Part shown: in pieces, positions 12,982 to 21,103 of the stretch | Layout: each line of letters begins with the position of its first letter | How positions within the stretch are numbered: position 1 is the stretch's first letter | From: Propionibacteriaceae bacterium | GTDB taxonomy: Bacteria; Actinomycetota; Actinomycetes; Propionibacteriales; Propionibacteriaceae | Reading direction: 5' to 3' | Assembly (NCBI GenBank): GCA_016717345.1 | Contig: JADKFR010000001.1 | Location: forward strand, 510,689-574,688 | Length of the DNA stretch: 64,000 nucleotides | Position numbers and translations under genes: made by a program | Notes under the pieces: model-generated | The model's database searches: none | What the model was told of the DNA's origin: nothing | Seen by the model: only the letters and a program-made list of their open reading frames with translations

Positions 12982-13905
12982 ATGCTGCGCGGAACCCTGC
13001 TGGCCTTCTCCCGCTCTCACCGGCTGCGGGACGTGGTCGCCGGCCTGCCGTTGACCCACCGGGTCGTCGAGCGGTTCATCGCCGGCGAGACCCTGGCGGA
13101 CGGCCTGGCAGCGGCCCGCCGGCTGGCCGACGACGGCCGCCACTCCAGCATCGACGTGCTGGGTGAGGACGTCACCGACAGCGCCCAGGCCCAGGTGGCC
13201 GCACAGTCCTATCTGACGCTGTTGCGGGACGTCGGTGACGCCGGCCTGGGTCCGTGGGTGGAGGTGTCGGTGAAGCTGTCCTCCCTCGGCGGCGCGCTGC
13301 CCGGCGGAGTCGAGCAGGCGACCCGCCACGCCCGCGAGGTCTGCGAAGCCGCCCGCGCGATCGGCACCACCGTCACGGTGGACGCCGAGGACCACACCAC
13401 CACCGATCAGACCCTCGGCATCGTCGAGGAACTCCGCGCCGACTTCCCGGAACTGGGCGTCGTGCTGCAGGCCGCGCTGCACCGCACGTCCCTGGACGCC
13501 CAGCGGGTCGGCGGCCCCGGCTCCCGGATCCGGCTCTGCAAGGGCGCCTACGCCGAGCCCGAATCGGTCGCCCGGCAAGAGCCCGCCGATGTCACCGCCG
13601 GCTTCATCGAGGTGATGCGGCAACTGTTCAGCAGCGGCACCTACGTGATGATCGCCAGCCACGATCCGGCATTGATCGCCGCCGCCCAGGACGTGGCCGC
13701 CGACTGCGGACGGGGCCGTGACGATTTCGAGTTCCAGATGCTCTACGGCATCCGCTCGGACGAGCAACGCCGACTCGCCGCCGCCGGGTACCGCGTCCGG
13801 GTCTACGTCCCGTGCGGCACGGACTGGTGGGGGTACTTCCTGCGTCGGCTGGCCGAGCGTCCCGCCAACCTGGCCTTCTTCCTCAAGGCGCTGGTCGGAC
13901 GCTGA
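12982..13905 (+). CDS. Proline dehydrogenase (monofunctional PRODH)
   Basis: A 307-residue FAD-dependent TIM-barrel enzyme that oxidises proline to pyrroline-5-carboxylate. Visible family features are EVSVKLSSLG, VDAEDHTTTDQTL, VLQAALHRT, the RIRLCKGAY segment, IASHDPALI and, near the C-terminus, the proline-binding segment VRVYVPCGTDWWGYFLRRLAERP with its paired Arg residues. Its length suits the stand-alone PRODH of Gram-positive bacteria rather than bifunctional PutA. It is coupled to the upstream HAD gene. No pyrroline-5-carboxylate dehydrogenase is visible nearby. Confidence 0.93.
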   Translation: MLRGTLLAFSRSHRLRDVVAGLPLTHRVVERFIAGETLADGLAAARRLADDGRHSSIDVLGEDVTDSAQAQVAAQSYLTLLRDVGDAGLGPWVEVSVKLSSLGGALPGGVEQATRHAREVCEAARAIGTTVTVDAEDHTTTDQTLGIVEELRADFPELGVVLQAALHRTSLDAQRVGGPGSRIRLCKGAYAEPESVARQEPADVTAGFIEVMRQLFSSGTYVMIASHDPALIAAAQDVAADCGRGRDDFEFQMLYGIRSDEQRRLAAAGYRVRVYVPCGTDWWGYFLRRLAERPANLAFFLKALVGR

Positions 13906-13944
13906 CCCGGCGCTGAACCCGAACGCTGACCCAGGCGGGCGTCC

Positions 13945-15102
13945 CTACCGGGAGGCCCGCTCCAGCCCGGCGGCCAGGTCGGCGACCAGGTCGGCGGCGT
14001 CCTCGATGCCGAGGCTGAGGCGCAGCAGCCCTGGGGTGATCCCGGCGGCGGCTTGCACCTGGGGGGTCATCGCGGCGTGGGTCATCGTCGCCGGATGGGC
14101 GATCAGCGATTCGACGCCGCCCAGCGATTCGGCGAGACAGAAGTAGTTCAGACCGTCCAGCAGCGCAGGCACCGCTTCGGCGTCCACCAACTCGAAGGTG
14201 ACGATGGCGCCGAACCCGTCCTGCTGGGCGGCCGCCAACGCGTGGCCGGGATGGTCGGCCAGACCCGGGTAGTGGACGCGCGCCACGGCCGGATGGCCGC
14301 GCAGCAGGTCGACCACCGCCGCCGCGTTGCGTTGGGCCTCGGCCATCCGCAGGTGAAGGGTCCGCAGCCCGCGCAGCGTGAGGTAGGAGTCGAACGCGCC
14401 GCCGGTCGCACCGAGGGAGTTCGCCCACCAGGCGAGCTCGGCGTGGTGGGCCTGGCTCGCGGCCACGATGACTCCAGCCACCACGTCGCTGTGGCCGTTG
14501 ATGTACTTGGTGGTCGAATGCACGACCACGTCCGCCCCCAGCGCCAGCGGACGCTGCACGACCGGGGACGAGAAGGTGTTGTCGGCCACCACCACGGCGC
14601 CCACGGCGTGGGCTGCCTGGGACAGCGTGGCGATGTCACTGATCCGCAGCAGCGGGTTGGACGGGGTCTCCAGCCAGAGCAGGTCGACCCCGTCACGGAT
14701 CGCCGCGGCCGCCTTGGCCGGGTCTTCCAGTTCCACCAACTCGAGGTCGAACGAACCCCGGCGGGCGAGGGCGTCGAACAGGCGCCACGAGCCGCCGTAG
14801 CAGTCGTAGGGGGCAACCAGCCTGCCGCCGGCCGGCAGGAGGGCGTGCAGGCAGGTGGCGACCGCTGCCATGCCGCTGGCGGTGACCACGGCACCGAACC
14901 CGCCCTCCAACTCGGCCAGCGCTTGGGCCAGCAAGCTGCGGGTGGGGTTGCCGGAGCGGCTGTAGTCGAACTCCCGGGGGGTGTCGAAGGACTCGAACGA
15001 GTAGGTCGAGGACAGGTGGATCGGGGGCACCACGGCCCCGTGGACGGGATCGGTGTTCACCCCGGCGCGCACCGCGCGGGTCTGCGGCGTCGGCTGAGTC
15101 AT
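13945..15102 (-). CDS. metB: Cystathionine gamma-synthase / Cys-Met metabolism PLP enzyme
   Basis: A 385-residue fold-type I PLP enzyme. Landmarks are the N-terminal HGAVVPPIHLSSTY, the YSRSGNPTR segment that contacts the phosphate of the neighbouring subunit, ASGMAAV, LLWLETPSNPLLRISD, the PLP lysine (about 199) in HSTTKYINGHSD, and the late SLGGVESLIAHPATMTHA. Most similar families are cystathionine gamma-synthase and cystathionine gamma-lyase; the two cannot be separated from sequence by eye. It acts in transsulfuration between cysteine and homocysteine. On the minus strand, TAGGGT lies eight bases before the ATG, a possible -10 for a nearly leaderless message. Convergent with the proline dehydrogenase gene. 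Confidence 0.9.
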   Translation of the reverse strand: MTQPTPQTRAVRAGVNTDPVHGAVVPPIHLSSTYSFESFDTPREFDYSRSGNPTRSLLAQALAELEGGFGAVVTASGMAAVATCLHALLPAGGRLVAPYDCYGGSWRLFDALARRGSFDLELVELEDPAKAAAAIRDGVDLLWLETPSNPLLRISDIATLSQAAHAVGAVVVADNTFSSPVVQRPLALGADVVVHSTTKYINGHSDVVAGVIVAASQAHHAELAWWANSLGATGGAFDSYLTLRGLRTLHLRMAEAQRNAAAVVDLLRGHPAVARVHYPGLADHPGHALAAAQQDGFGAIVTFELVDAEAVPALLDGLNYFCLAESLGGVESLIAHPATMTHAAMTPQVQAAAGITPGLLRLSLGIEDAADLVADLAAGLERASR

Positions 15103-15158
15103 GGGTGCAGACCCTACCTCAGCTGCGCGGGGGCTTGGCGTCGCGACCCCCGGCCGGG

Positions 15159-15164
15159 TACCTT
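15159..15164 (+). promoter_or_regulatory. Probable -10 box of a leaderless CBS-protein transcript
   Basis: TACCTT lies exactly six bases before the ATG at 15171, and no ribosome site is visible. This spacing fits leaderless transcription as is common in Actinobacteria. Confidence 0.5.
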
Positions 15165-15170
15165 CGCGCT

Positions 15171-15599
15171 ATGAAGATCGAAGATGTGGTCCGGCAAAAG
15201 GGCACGGACGTCGTGACCATCGACCCGGCGGCCACCGTCAAGCGGCTTATCGACCTGCTCGCCGAGTACAACATCGGTGCGGTCGTGGTCAGTACGGATG
15301 GGCGCCACATCGATGGCATCGTCAGCGAGCGTGACGTCGTCCGCCATCTCGCGACCGAGGGAGCCGGCGTCCTGGACACCCCGGTGAGCGCGATCATGAC
15401 CGCCCAGGTGAAGACCTGCAGCCCGTCCGACCCGATCGAGGAGACCGCACACACCATGACCTACGCCCGTATCCGGCACCTGCCGGTGGTGGTGGAGGGC
15501 GAGCTGAAGGCCGTTGTCTCCATCGGCGACGTGGTGAAGTACCGGATCGATCAACTCACCGACGAGCGCAACCACCTGCTCGGCTATCTTCACACCTGA
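15171..15599 (+). CDS. Paired CBS-domain protein
   Basis: A 142-residue protein made of two CBS motifs and nothing else. CBS1 (about 8-65) shows VVTIDPAATVKRLIDLLAEYNIGAVVV and IDGIVSERDVVRHL. CBS2 (about 78-132) shows MTAQVKTCSPSDPIEE and IRHLPVVVEGELKAVVSIGD. Stand-alone CBS pairs bind adenine nucleotides and act as energy-sensing regulators, but the partner is unknown. An upstream frame without a ribosome site exists. The ATG at 15171 is preferred because of its -10-like TACCTT at leaderless distance. Confidence 0.88.
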   Translation: MKIEDVVRQKGTDVVTIDPAATVKRLIDLLAEYNIGAVVVSTDGRHIDGIVSERDVVRHLATEGAGVLDTPVSAIMTAQVKTCSPSDPIEETAHTMTYARIRHLPVVVEGELKAVVSIGDVVKYRIDQLTDERNHLLGYLHT

Positions 15600-15603
15600 T
15601 CCT

Positions 15604-16089
15604 CCCGAGGCCCCCAGGGCTGTCGCTGCGCTGCGCGCCCTGGGGCTTTCGCATGCCGTCGTCCGGCACGGGCGAGTCGCGTCGCTGGAGGAGGCGGCCG
15701 CGCTCCGCGGCGTCCGTCCCGCCGACATCATCAAGACCTTGGTCGTGCGGCGGGCCGAGGACGACTACCTCTTCGTCCTGGTTCCCGGCGACCGCGAGAT
15801 CTCGTGGCCGAAACTGCGCGCCCATCTCGGGGTGAACCGGCTCTCGATGCCCAGCGCCCAGGTCGCGCTGGGCGTGACCGGCTACGAGCGCGGCACCATC
15901 ACCCCGTTCGGCTCGACGCACGCCTGGCCGGTGATCGCGGACGCGTCCGTCCCCGGCCGGACGATCTCGCTCGGAGCCGGCGCGCACGGGGTCTCGGCGA
16001 CCCTCTTCGCCGATGACGCCCTGGCCGCACTGCGGGCCGTCGTCGCCGATGTCACGGATCCGGTGACCCCACGCACCGACCGGGGCTAG
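15604..16089 (+). CDS. YbaK/EbsC-type aminoacyl-tRNA deacylase (start codon not resolved)
   Basis: A YbaK/ProX-like editing domain of about 160 residues. The visible frame from 15604 reads PEAPRAVAALRALGLSHAVV, then SLEEAAALRGVRPADIIKTL (the conserved Lys used in deacylation), LVPGDREISWPKLRAHLG, GYERGTITPFG and ISLGAGAHG. Such proteins hydrolyse mischarged tRNAs such as Cys-tRNA(Pro). The problem is the start. Between the in-frame stop at 15535 and the conserved part there is no ATG, GTG or TTG in this frame; the first TTG (15739) would cut off a third of the fold. A missing base in the 5' region, as seen elsewhere in this window, or a rare start codon would explain it. The frame lies just after the CBS gene. 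Confidence 0.8.
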   Translation, partial: PEAPRAVAALRALGLSHAVVRHGRVASLEEAAALRGVRPADIIKTLVVRRAEDDYLFVLVPGDREISWPKLRAHLGVNRLSMPSAQVALGVTGYERGTITPFGSTHAWPVIADASVPGRTISLGAGAHGVSATLFADDALAALRAVVADVTDPVTPRTDRG

Positions 16090-16181
16090 CGTGGAGACAT
16101 CAGGGATCCGCACCGGTTCACCGGCGATCAACTGAGCGGCCGGGCCCCGCCGGTGGCGTCCTGCTCGTGAGAGGTGCCACG

Positions 16182-16850
16182 ATGCCCACCCTCCATTTCG
16201 ACGAGATCGAGTGCTACAACCCCCGGGGCACCCATGACGATGTGTCGCTCCTGGCTGCCTTGGACGGCGGGGTCGAAGGCTCCGCGTGGGGCCCCGAACA
16301 GATGCGCGCCCACGGGGTCATCGACCTGACCACCCGGACCGAGGGCCAGGTGTTCTACGACCTGGCCCAGATCCGGCTCACCGGCGACTACGGCCACGAC
16401 TTCGGCTCGATGACCTTCGACCTGCATTCGAGCGTCGGGCCGGGTGAGTTCTACTTCCCCGGTGAGCTCAACGCCCGCTACCGGGTCAGCTTCCGCCTTG
16501 ATGCGCTGCCCGCGGCCCGGACCCACGCCCAGATCCGGCTCGTCCGGCTCACCTGCCGCGACGCGCAGGGAACGCACGACGAGGTGACGCTCAGGGTCAA
16601 CGATTCGATCGTTCTCGGCCCGCGCCACGTCATGAAGACCAACTGGCAGGTGGACCTCGAGGACACCCCGATCTCGTTCAACGCCACCTGCACCGTGACC
16701 CTCAGCGAGACCTACCTCCAGGACTGGAGCGAGAGCGTCACGATCCGGGCGGACGCCCCGGTCGGCGCCGGGCAGCACGACTTCGTCGCGTCCCAACGCG
16801 GCCTGGTCGGGAGCGCGCGGTATCGGCTCGACTACGAGATCCTGGCCTGA
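16182..16850 (+). CDS. Unknown protein with internally duplicated domain
   Basis: 222 residues from the ATG at 16182, seven bases after GAGAGG; a GTG at 16167 would add five. I do not recognise the family. The protein repeats itself. The first half has IECYNPRGTHDDVSLLAALD, GPEQMRAHGVIDLTTRTEG and GPGEFYFPGELNARYRVSF. The second has LTCRDAQGTHDEVTLRVND, GPRHVMKTNWQVDLEDTP and GAGQHDFVASQRGLVGSARY. Both end in a Tyr-Arg beta strand, so two similar beta-sandwich-type domains of about 105 residues are likely. There is no signal peptide or membrane segment. It is convergent with the phosphoribosyltransferase gene. Confidence 0.75.
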   Translation: MPTLHFDEIECYNPRGTHDDVSLLAALDGGVEGSAWGPEQMRAHGVIDLTTRTEGQVFYDLAQIRLTGDYGHDFGSMTFDLHSSVGPGEFYFPGELNARYRVSFRLDALPAARTHAQIRLVRLTCRDAQGTHDEVTLRVNDSIVLGPRHVMKTNWQVDLEDTPISFNATCTVTLSETYLQDWSESVTIRADAPVGAGQHDFVASQRGLVGSARYRLDYEILA

Positions 16851-16870
16851 CCTGCCTCACGGGCGGGGGG

Positions 16871-16886
16871 GCCGACGATCGTCGGC
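16871..16886. other. Perfect 16-bp palindrome between convergent genes
   Basis: GCCGACGATCGTCGGC is fully self-complementary. It lies 21-36 bases after the stop at 16850 and just downstream of the minus-strand gene ending at 16920. It could contribute to bidirectional termination, but there is no loop or T run. Confidence 0.35.
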
Positions 16887-16919
16887 TGGATGGTCGCGGA
16901 GGTCGTCGGGCGGGAGCGC

Positions 16920-17408
16920 TCAGTTGTCGGTCGCCTCGCCCAGCAGCGGCGGCTCGCTCGACCACGGGAAGGAGATCCATTCGCTGGTGCGCTTCCACAC
17001 GTAGTCGCAGTGCACCACCGACTTCGGCTTCTCGTACAGCACCGCGGTGCGGGTCTCAGCCACGTGCTCCGCGCAGAAGTCGCGCACCATGCGCAGGGTT
17101 TCACCGGTGTCGGCGACATCGTCGATGATCAGGATCTTCTGGCCGGACAGGTCCACGGCCACGGGGACCGGGGGCAGCAACACCGGCATCGGAAGCCGCT
17201 TGTCGACCCCGGTATAGAATTCGACGTTGATGATGTGGAGGTTCTTGATCCCCATCGCGTAGCTCATGGCACCAGCCGGGAGCAGCCCGCCGCGGGTGAT
17301 CGACAGCAGGAGATCCGGACGGTACCCGGATTCCACCACCTGCTGCGCCAGGGCGCGGGCCGCGGCTCCGAAGGCCTCCCAGGTCAGCACCTCACGCGGT
17401 TCGGTCAT
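16920..17408 (-). CDS. Purine-type phosphoribosyltransferase
   Basis: A 162-residue type I phosphoribosyltransferase. The PRPP-binding loop is ILIIDDVADTGETL. Upstream is LLLSITRGGLLPAGAM, and near the C-terminus are VVHCDYVWKRTSEWISFPW and a nearby acidic tail. This pattern is typical of actinobacterial hypoxanthine/xanthine-guanine phosphoribosyltransferase-like proteins, which salvage purine bases with PRPP. The exact base is not assigned. The ATG at 17408 is chosen over frames that continue into the repeat block. CAGGAT six bases upstream may be the -10 of a leaderless message. Confidence 0.85.
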   Translation of the reverse strand: MTEPREVLTWEAFGAAARALAQQVVESGYRPDLLLSITRGGLLPAGAMSYAMGIKNLHIINVEFYTGVDKRLPMPVLLPPVPVAVDLSGQKILIIDDVADTGETLRMVRDFCAEHVAETRTAVLYEKPKSVVHCDYVWKRTSEWISFPWSSEPPLLGEATDN

Positions 17409-17758
17409 GGCCACATCCTGCCATCCCGCTGCCCCCTCGCTGCCCCCTACTGTCATCCCACTCCACCCTGCGCCTCTGGCCGTCGACCCTGCGCCCTCTC
17501 CCCGACCCTGCGCCTCTTTCTGTCGACCCTGCGCCCCCCTCTCTGTCGACCCTGCGCCCCCCTCCTCGACCCTGCGCCCCCTCCCCGACCCTGCGCCCCC
17601 TCCCCGACCCTGCGCCCCTCGCTGGCGACCCTGCGCCCCCTTCCCGACCCTGCGCCTGCTAGAGCACGCGCAAAGTAGCCCAAGGGGCGCAAGGACAACG
17701 GGGCCGAACACCCGGAGCGGCCCCTTGGGAGGCCTGCGCACGCCGCGGAGCCGTCCCC
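17409..17758. repeat. Intergenic palindromic mosaic repeat, locus B (divergent promoter region)
   Basis: From about 17465 to 17655 the + strand carries tandem GACCCTGCGCCCC-type units. They end at a core reading TGCGCCTGCTAGAGCACGCGCAAAG around 17650-17680. After the core, the opposite orientation appears as GGGGCGCAAGG. The hairpin arms here are imperfect. The block fills most of the gap between the divergent phosphoribosyltransferase and acylphosphatase genes. No gene is visible in it. Confidence 0.8.
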
Positions 17759-17764
17759 TAGGCT
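17759..17764 (+). promoter_or_regulatory. Probable -10 box of a leaderless acylphosphatase transcript
   Basis: TAGGCT, six bases, ATG. No ribosome site is present between them. Confidence 0.5.
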
Positions 17765-17770
17765 GTCGGG

Positions 17771-18052
17771 ATGCACCGAGCCATCATCACCGTCGAGGGG
17801 CACGTGCAGGGGGTCGGCTTCCGCTGGTGGGCGATGAGCCAGGCCCGCGAACTCAACCTCGTCGGGTATGCCGACAACCTGCCCGACGGACGCGTGAAGA
17901 TCTGCGCCCAGGGCGACCTCGAGTCCGTCATCGTGATGCTTCGCCGGGCCACCGAGCAGCCCAGCACGACAGGTCGTCCAGGCTGGGTCACCGACTCCAG
18001 CTTCGAGTGGCGGCCGGTGGATCCCGGCTTGCAGCGCTTCGACTACTACTGA
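17771..18052 (+). CDS. acyP: Acylphosphatase
   Basis: A 93-residue acylphosphatase, the normal length. The phosphate loop VEGHVQGVGFRWW contains the catalytic Arg, and GYADNLPDGRVKI supplies the conserved Asn. It hydrolyses carboxyl-phosphate bonds such as those in acetyl phosphate or 1,3-bisphosphoglycerate. A -10-like TAGGCT lies six bases upstream of the ATG. The EamA transporter begins 15 bases later, so the two probably share a message. Confidence 0.92.
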   Translation: MHRAIITVEGHVQGVGFRWWAMSQARELNLVGYADNLPDGRVKICAQGDLESVIVMLRRATEQPSTTGRPGWVTDSSFEWRPVDPGLQRFDYY

Positions 18053-18067
18053 TCAGGAGCCAGCTAG

Positions 18068-18997
18068 ATGGCGTCTGGAACCGGGCGGACGAGCGCGGCG
18101 CTCGTCGTGGCTGCCGGCGTGCTCTATGGCACCACCGGCACCAGCCAGGCCTTCGCGCCCGCGGCGGCGGGATCGCTCAGCCTGGGAGCCGTCAGGCTCG
18201 CCGTCGGCGGGACGCTCCTCGCAGTCATCGGCCTGTGGGGGTTCTTGCGCCGCGGCGGTCCACGGCTCCCCCGCCTGTCACCGGCGGCGCTGTGGGTGGC
18301 GGTCGGCGCCGCCTGCGTGCTGGGCTATCAGCTCACCTTCTTCGCCGGCACCCGTGCGAACGGTGTCGCCGTGGGGACGGTGGTGGCGCTCGGCTCTACC
18401 CCGGCCTTCGCCGGCCTCCTCGAGTGGCGGCTGCTCCGGCGGCGACCGACCGGGCGTTGGCTGGTGGCCACCGGCGTCGCTGTGGCCGGGGTGGCAGGGC
18501 TGGCCGGCCTGGCGGGAAGTTCCGAGCCGATCAGCCCGTGGGGGCTGCTCGCCTCCGCGATTGCTGGCGCGTGCTACGCCGGCTTCACTGTCGCCATCAA
18601 GACGCTGCTGACGCGAGGTTGGGGATCGACGTCGGCCGTCACGGCGACCATGAGCCTGGGTGGTCTGCTGGCGTTCGGCATCCTCGCCTTCACCGACAAC
18701 ACCTGGGTAGCCCAGCCCCGAGGCCTGGCAGTAGTCGCCTGGCTAGGGGTGATGACCACCGTGGTGGCCTACCTGCTGGTCGGCGCCGGACTGGGAGGAC
18801 TCTCAGCCGCCACCACGGCCACCCTCACCCTGACCGAGCCGGCGACCGCGGCGGTGCTCGGCGTGACGGTGCTCGGAGAGACCCTGTCGGGGACGCAGTG
18901 GGCCGGGATCGCAGCCATCGTGGTCGGAATTCTGATCGCCGGGACGGAACCAGCTCCTCCACCGGTGTTGAGGCAATCAGCGCTGACAGCCGCCTGA
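18068..18997 (+). CDS. EamA/DMT-family transporter
   Basis: A 309-residue polytopic protein with ten predicted hydrophobic helices arranged as two homologous five-helix EamA repeats (about 10-145 and 160-295). The first shows GVLYGTTGTSQAFAP and FAGTRANGVAVGTVVALGSTPAF. The second ends in LTLTEPATAAVLGVTVLGE, the usual glutamate-proline motif of the family. It is an inner-membrane drug/metabolite exporter of unknown substrate. The stop is followed by a repeat-rich gap. Confidence 0.88.
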   Translation: MASGTGRTSAALVVAAGVLYGTTGTSQAFAPAAAGSLSLGAVRLAVGGTLLAVIGLWGFLRRGGPRLPRLSPAALWVAVGAACVLGYQLTFFAGTRANGVAVGTVVALGSTPAFAGLLEWRLLRRRPTGRWLVATGVAVAGVAGLAGLAGSSEPISPWGLLASAIAGACYAGFTVAIKTLLTRGWGSTSAVTATMSLGGLLAFGILAFTDNTWVAQPRGLAVVAWLGVMTTVVAYLLVGAGLGGLSAATTATLTLTEPATAAVLGVTVLGETLSGTQWAGIAAIVVGILIAGTEPAPPPVLRQSALTAA

Positions 18998-19370
18998 TCC
19001 CCACCCCCGCGAACCAACGCGACCCGGCACCGCCGCCACCAGCCGCGTCACGGTCTCCCGTGCGCCCCGGGCCCCGCCCTCCCCACTCTGCCCCCGGCGC
19101 CCCCTCCCCCCCACTCTGCCCCCCGCCCGGGCCTCTGCCGGGCCCCCCCCCCGCCCGGGCCGCCAACGCCGCGCGGCGCAGGGTCCGGTGGACGGGGCGC
19201 AAGGTGCTGGAACGAGCGGCGTCAACCAAGGTGGCGTCAAACAGGGTGGCGCCAACCCGTCGCCAGCCAGGGTGTGACAGCCAAACCCAGATTGTGGACA
19301 GCGCTTCCCTCGTCCACAGCTGCGGGACTCAGGGGTGGAACGAACCCGACCGCCGCAGTTCACTCGACGC
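18998..19370. repeat. GC-rich gap with degenerate repeat, locus C
   Basis: No gene is seen. About 19070-19165 holds C-rich units such as CCCACTCTGCCCCC. After 19170 the opposite orientation appears as GCGCGGCGCAGGGTC and GGGGCGCAAGGTG. This looks like a decayed member of the GACCYTGCGCC repeat family, without a clear hairpin core. Confidence 0.5.
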
Positions 19371-20276
19371 ATGACTGTCAGGCAGACGGCGGAACTGATC
19401 CGCGAGGGCGCGACTGGCGATGAGATCCGGCGACGGGTCCGAAACGGCGAGCTCATTCGGTTGCGGAGAGGTGCCTACGCCGACGCAGGGCCAGCCACCG
19501 ACACCGAGCGGCACCGCGACTTGGTGGTGGCCACCCTGGCACAATTGGACGGGAAGGCAGCTCTCAGCCACTTTTCGGCAGCCAGCCTGCACGACATTCC
19601 GGTCCCCAACGGGACGCTGTCCCAGGTCTGGGTCACCAGGAACTCCGGCGGCGGCGGGCACCTCTCACCCCATCTGCACGAGTTGAAGGCACCGCTCGAT
19701 GCCGGTGACGTGGTCCAACTAGCCGGCCTTCCCGTCACGTCGGTGTCCCGCACTGCGGTCGATGTCGCGCGGCGGACACGCCCTCCGTACGGGTTGGCGG
19801 CCTGCGACCGCGCGCTGGCGTCCGGTGTCAGTCCGTCCGAGTTGACCGAGCAGGTCGAACGTTGGCCGCGGCGGCCGGGGATCGCGCGGGCACGGCGGGT
19901 GGTCGATTTGGCGAATCCCCTGAGCGAGAGTTTCGGGGAGTCATTCAGCCGTTGGGTGATCTGGCAGTTGGGCCTGCCGATGCCCATCCTGCAGTACCCC
20001 GTTGATGTCCACGGCCGACGCTACCGATCCGATTTCGGCTGGCCCGAACTGGGGGTGCTGGGCGAGTTCGACGGACGCATCAAGTACGAAGGAGCGCTGG
20101 ACGACTCGAGGTCACTCGCTGACGTAGTCATGGCGGAGAAGCGCCGCGAGCAGGACCTGCGCTCACTGGGGTGGCAGGTGACGCGGTGGGGGATGGCAGA
20201 GCTCCATGAGCCCCACCGGTTGAGGTACCAGCTGGAAGCTGCTTTCCGGATCGGCGTTCAACACCGTCGCCCCTGA
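19371..20276 (+). CDS. AbiEi-antitoxin-like HTH / DUF559-like nuclease-fold protein
   Basis: About 301 residues. The N-terminal winged helix-turn-helix shows AELIREGATGDEIRRRVRNG and LIRLRRGAYA, as in type IV AbiEi-like antitoxin domains. The C-terminal half has the endonuclease-like pattern FGWPELGVLGEFDGRIKYE, then MAEKRREQDLRSLGWQVTRW, resembling the DUF559/very-short-patch-repair fold. Single-gene proteins of this type are common in Actinobacteria and usually lack a toxin partner; none is visible here. The ATG at 19371 has no clear ribosome site and a GTG at 19335 would add 12 residues. It sits between two repeat blocks. Confidence 0.75.
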   Translation: MTVRQTAELIREGATGDEIRRRVRNGELIRLRRGAYADAGPATDTERHRDLVVATLAQLDGKAALSHFSAASLHDIPVPNGTLSQVWVTRNSGGGGHLSPHLHELKAPLDAGDVVQLAGLPVTSVSRTAVDVARRTRPPYGLAACDRALASGVSPSELTEQVERWPRRPGIARARRVVDLANPLSESFGESFSRWVIWQLGLPMPILQYPVDVHGRRYRSDFGWPELGVLGEFDGRIKYEGALDDSRSLADVVMAEKRREQDLRSLGWQVTRWGMAELHEPHRLRYQLEAAFRIGVQHRRP

Positions 20277-21103
20277 TCGCCTGGCTACTAGTCGACGCCA
20301 CTCGGGGCCACCACCCTGCACTTTGCGCCCCACCCTCTGACCCTGCGCCCCCCGGCGACCCTGCGCCCCACCCCGACCGACCCTGCGCCCCCAAGGCGAC
20401 CCTGCGCCTGCAATAGCGGGCGCAGAGTCAGGGATGAGGCGCAAAGCGCGAAAACCGGACTCCCAGGCGACCCTGCGCCCCACGCGACCCTGCGCCTGCG
20501 ACAGCGGGCGCAGAGTCAGGGATGAGGCGCAAAGCGCGAAAACCGGACTCCAGGCGACCCTGCGCCCCCCAGGCGACCCTGCGCCTGCGACAGCGGGCGC
20601 AGAGTCAGGGACGAGGCGCAAAGCGCGAAAACCGGACTCCGACTGACCCTGCGCCCTCCAGGCGACCTTGCGCCCCCCAGGCGACCCTGCGCCTGCGACA
20701 GCGGGCGCAGAGTCAGGGACGAGGCGCAAAGCGCGAAGGGCGGACTCCGACCGACACTGCCACCCCGACCGACCCTGCGCCCCCCGACCCGACCCTGCGC
20801 CCCACCCCGACCGACCCTGCGCCCCCCAGGCGACCCTGCGCCTGCTATAGCGGGCGCAGAGTCAGGGACGAGGCGCAAAGCGCGAAGGGCGGGCGGACGA
20901 GGCGCAAAGCGCGAAGGGCGGGCGGACGAGGCGCCGAGCGCCGCCGAGCGCCGAGCGCCGAGCGCCGAGCGCCAAGACAGGACTCCCAGCACCGACCACA
21001 GGAAACCGAGGCGCCGCGCAGCGACCCCCTGACACTGAGCACCCACAGGTTTCACACAGGAACCTGCTAGGCAACGCCCACCTGCCGCTGGGAGAGTTGC
21101 CCC
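20277..21103. repeat. Palindromic mosaic repeat, locus D: tandem hairpin array
   Basis: This 827-base gap holds at least five near-identical hairpin units, centred near 20410, 20502, 20591, 20700 and 20848. Each contains GCGCCTGCGACAGCGGGCGC or a close variant. Each is followed by AGAGTCAGGGAYGAGGCGC, then AAAGCGCGAA and a GGACTCC-type spacer. The flanks carry GACCCTGCGCCCC units. After 20880 the pattern gives way to short GGCGGACGAGGCGC and GCCGAGC repeats (to about 20975). It separates the nuclease-like gene from the two-component regulator. No gene is supported inside. Confidence 0.85.
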
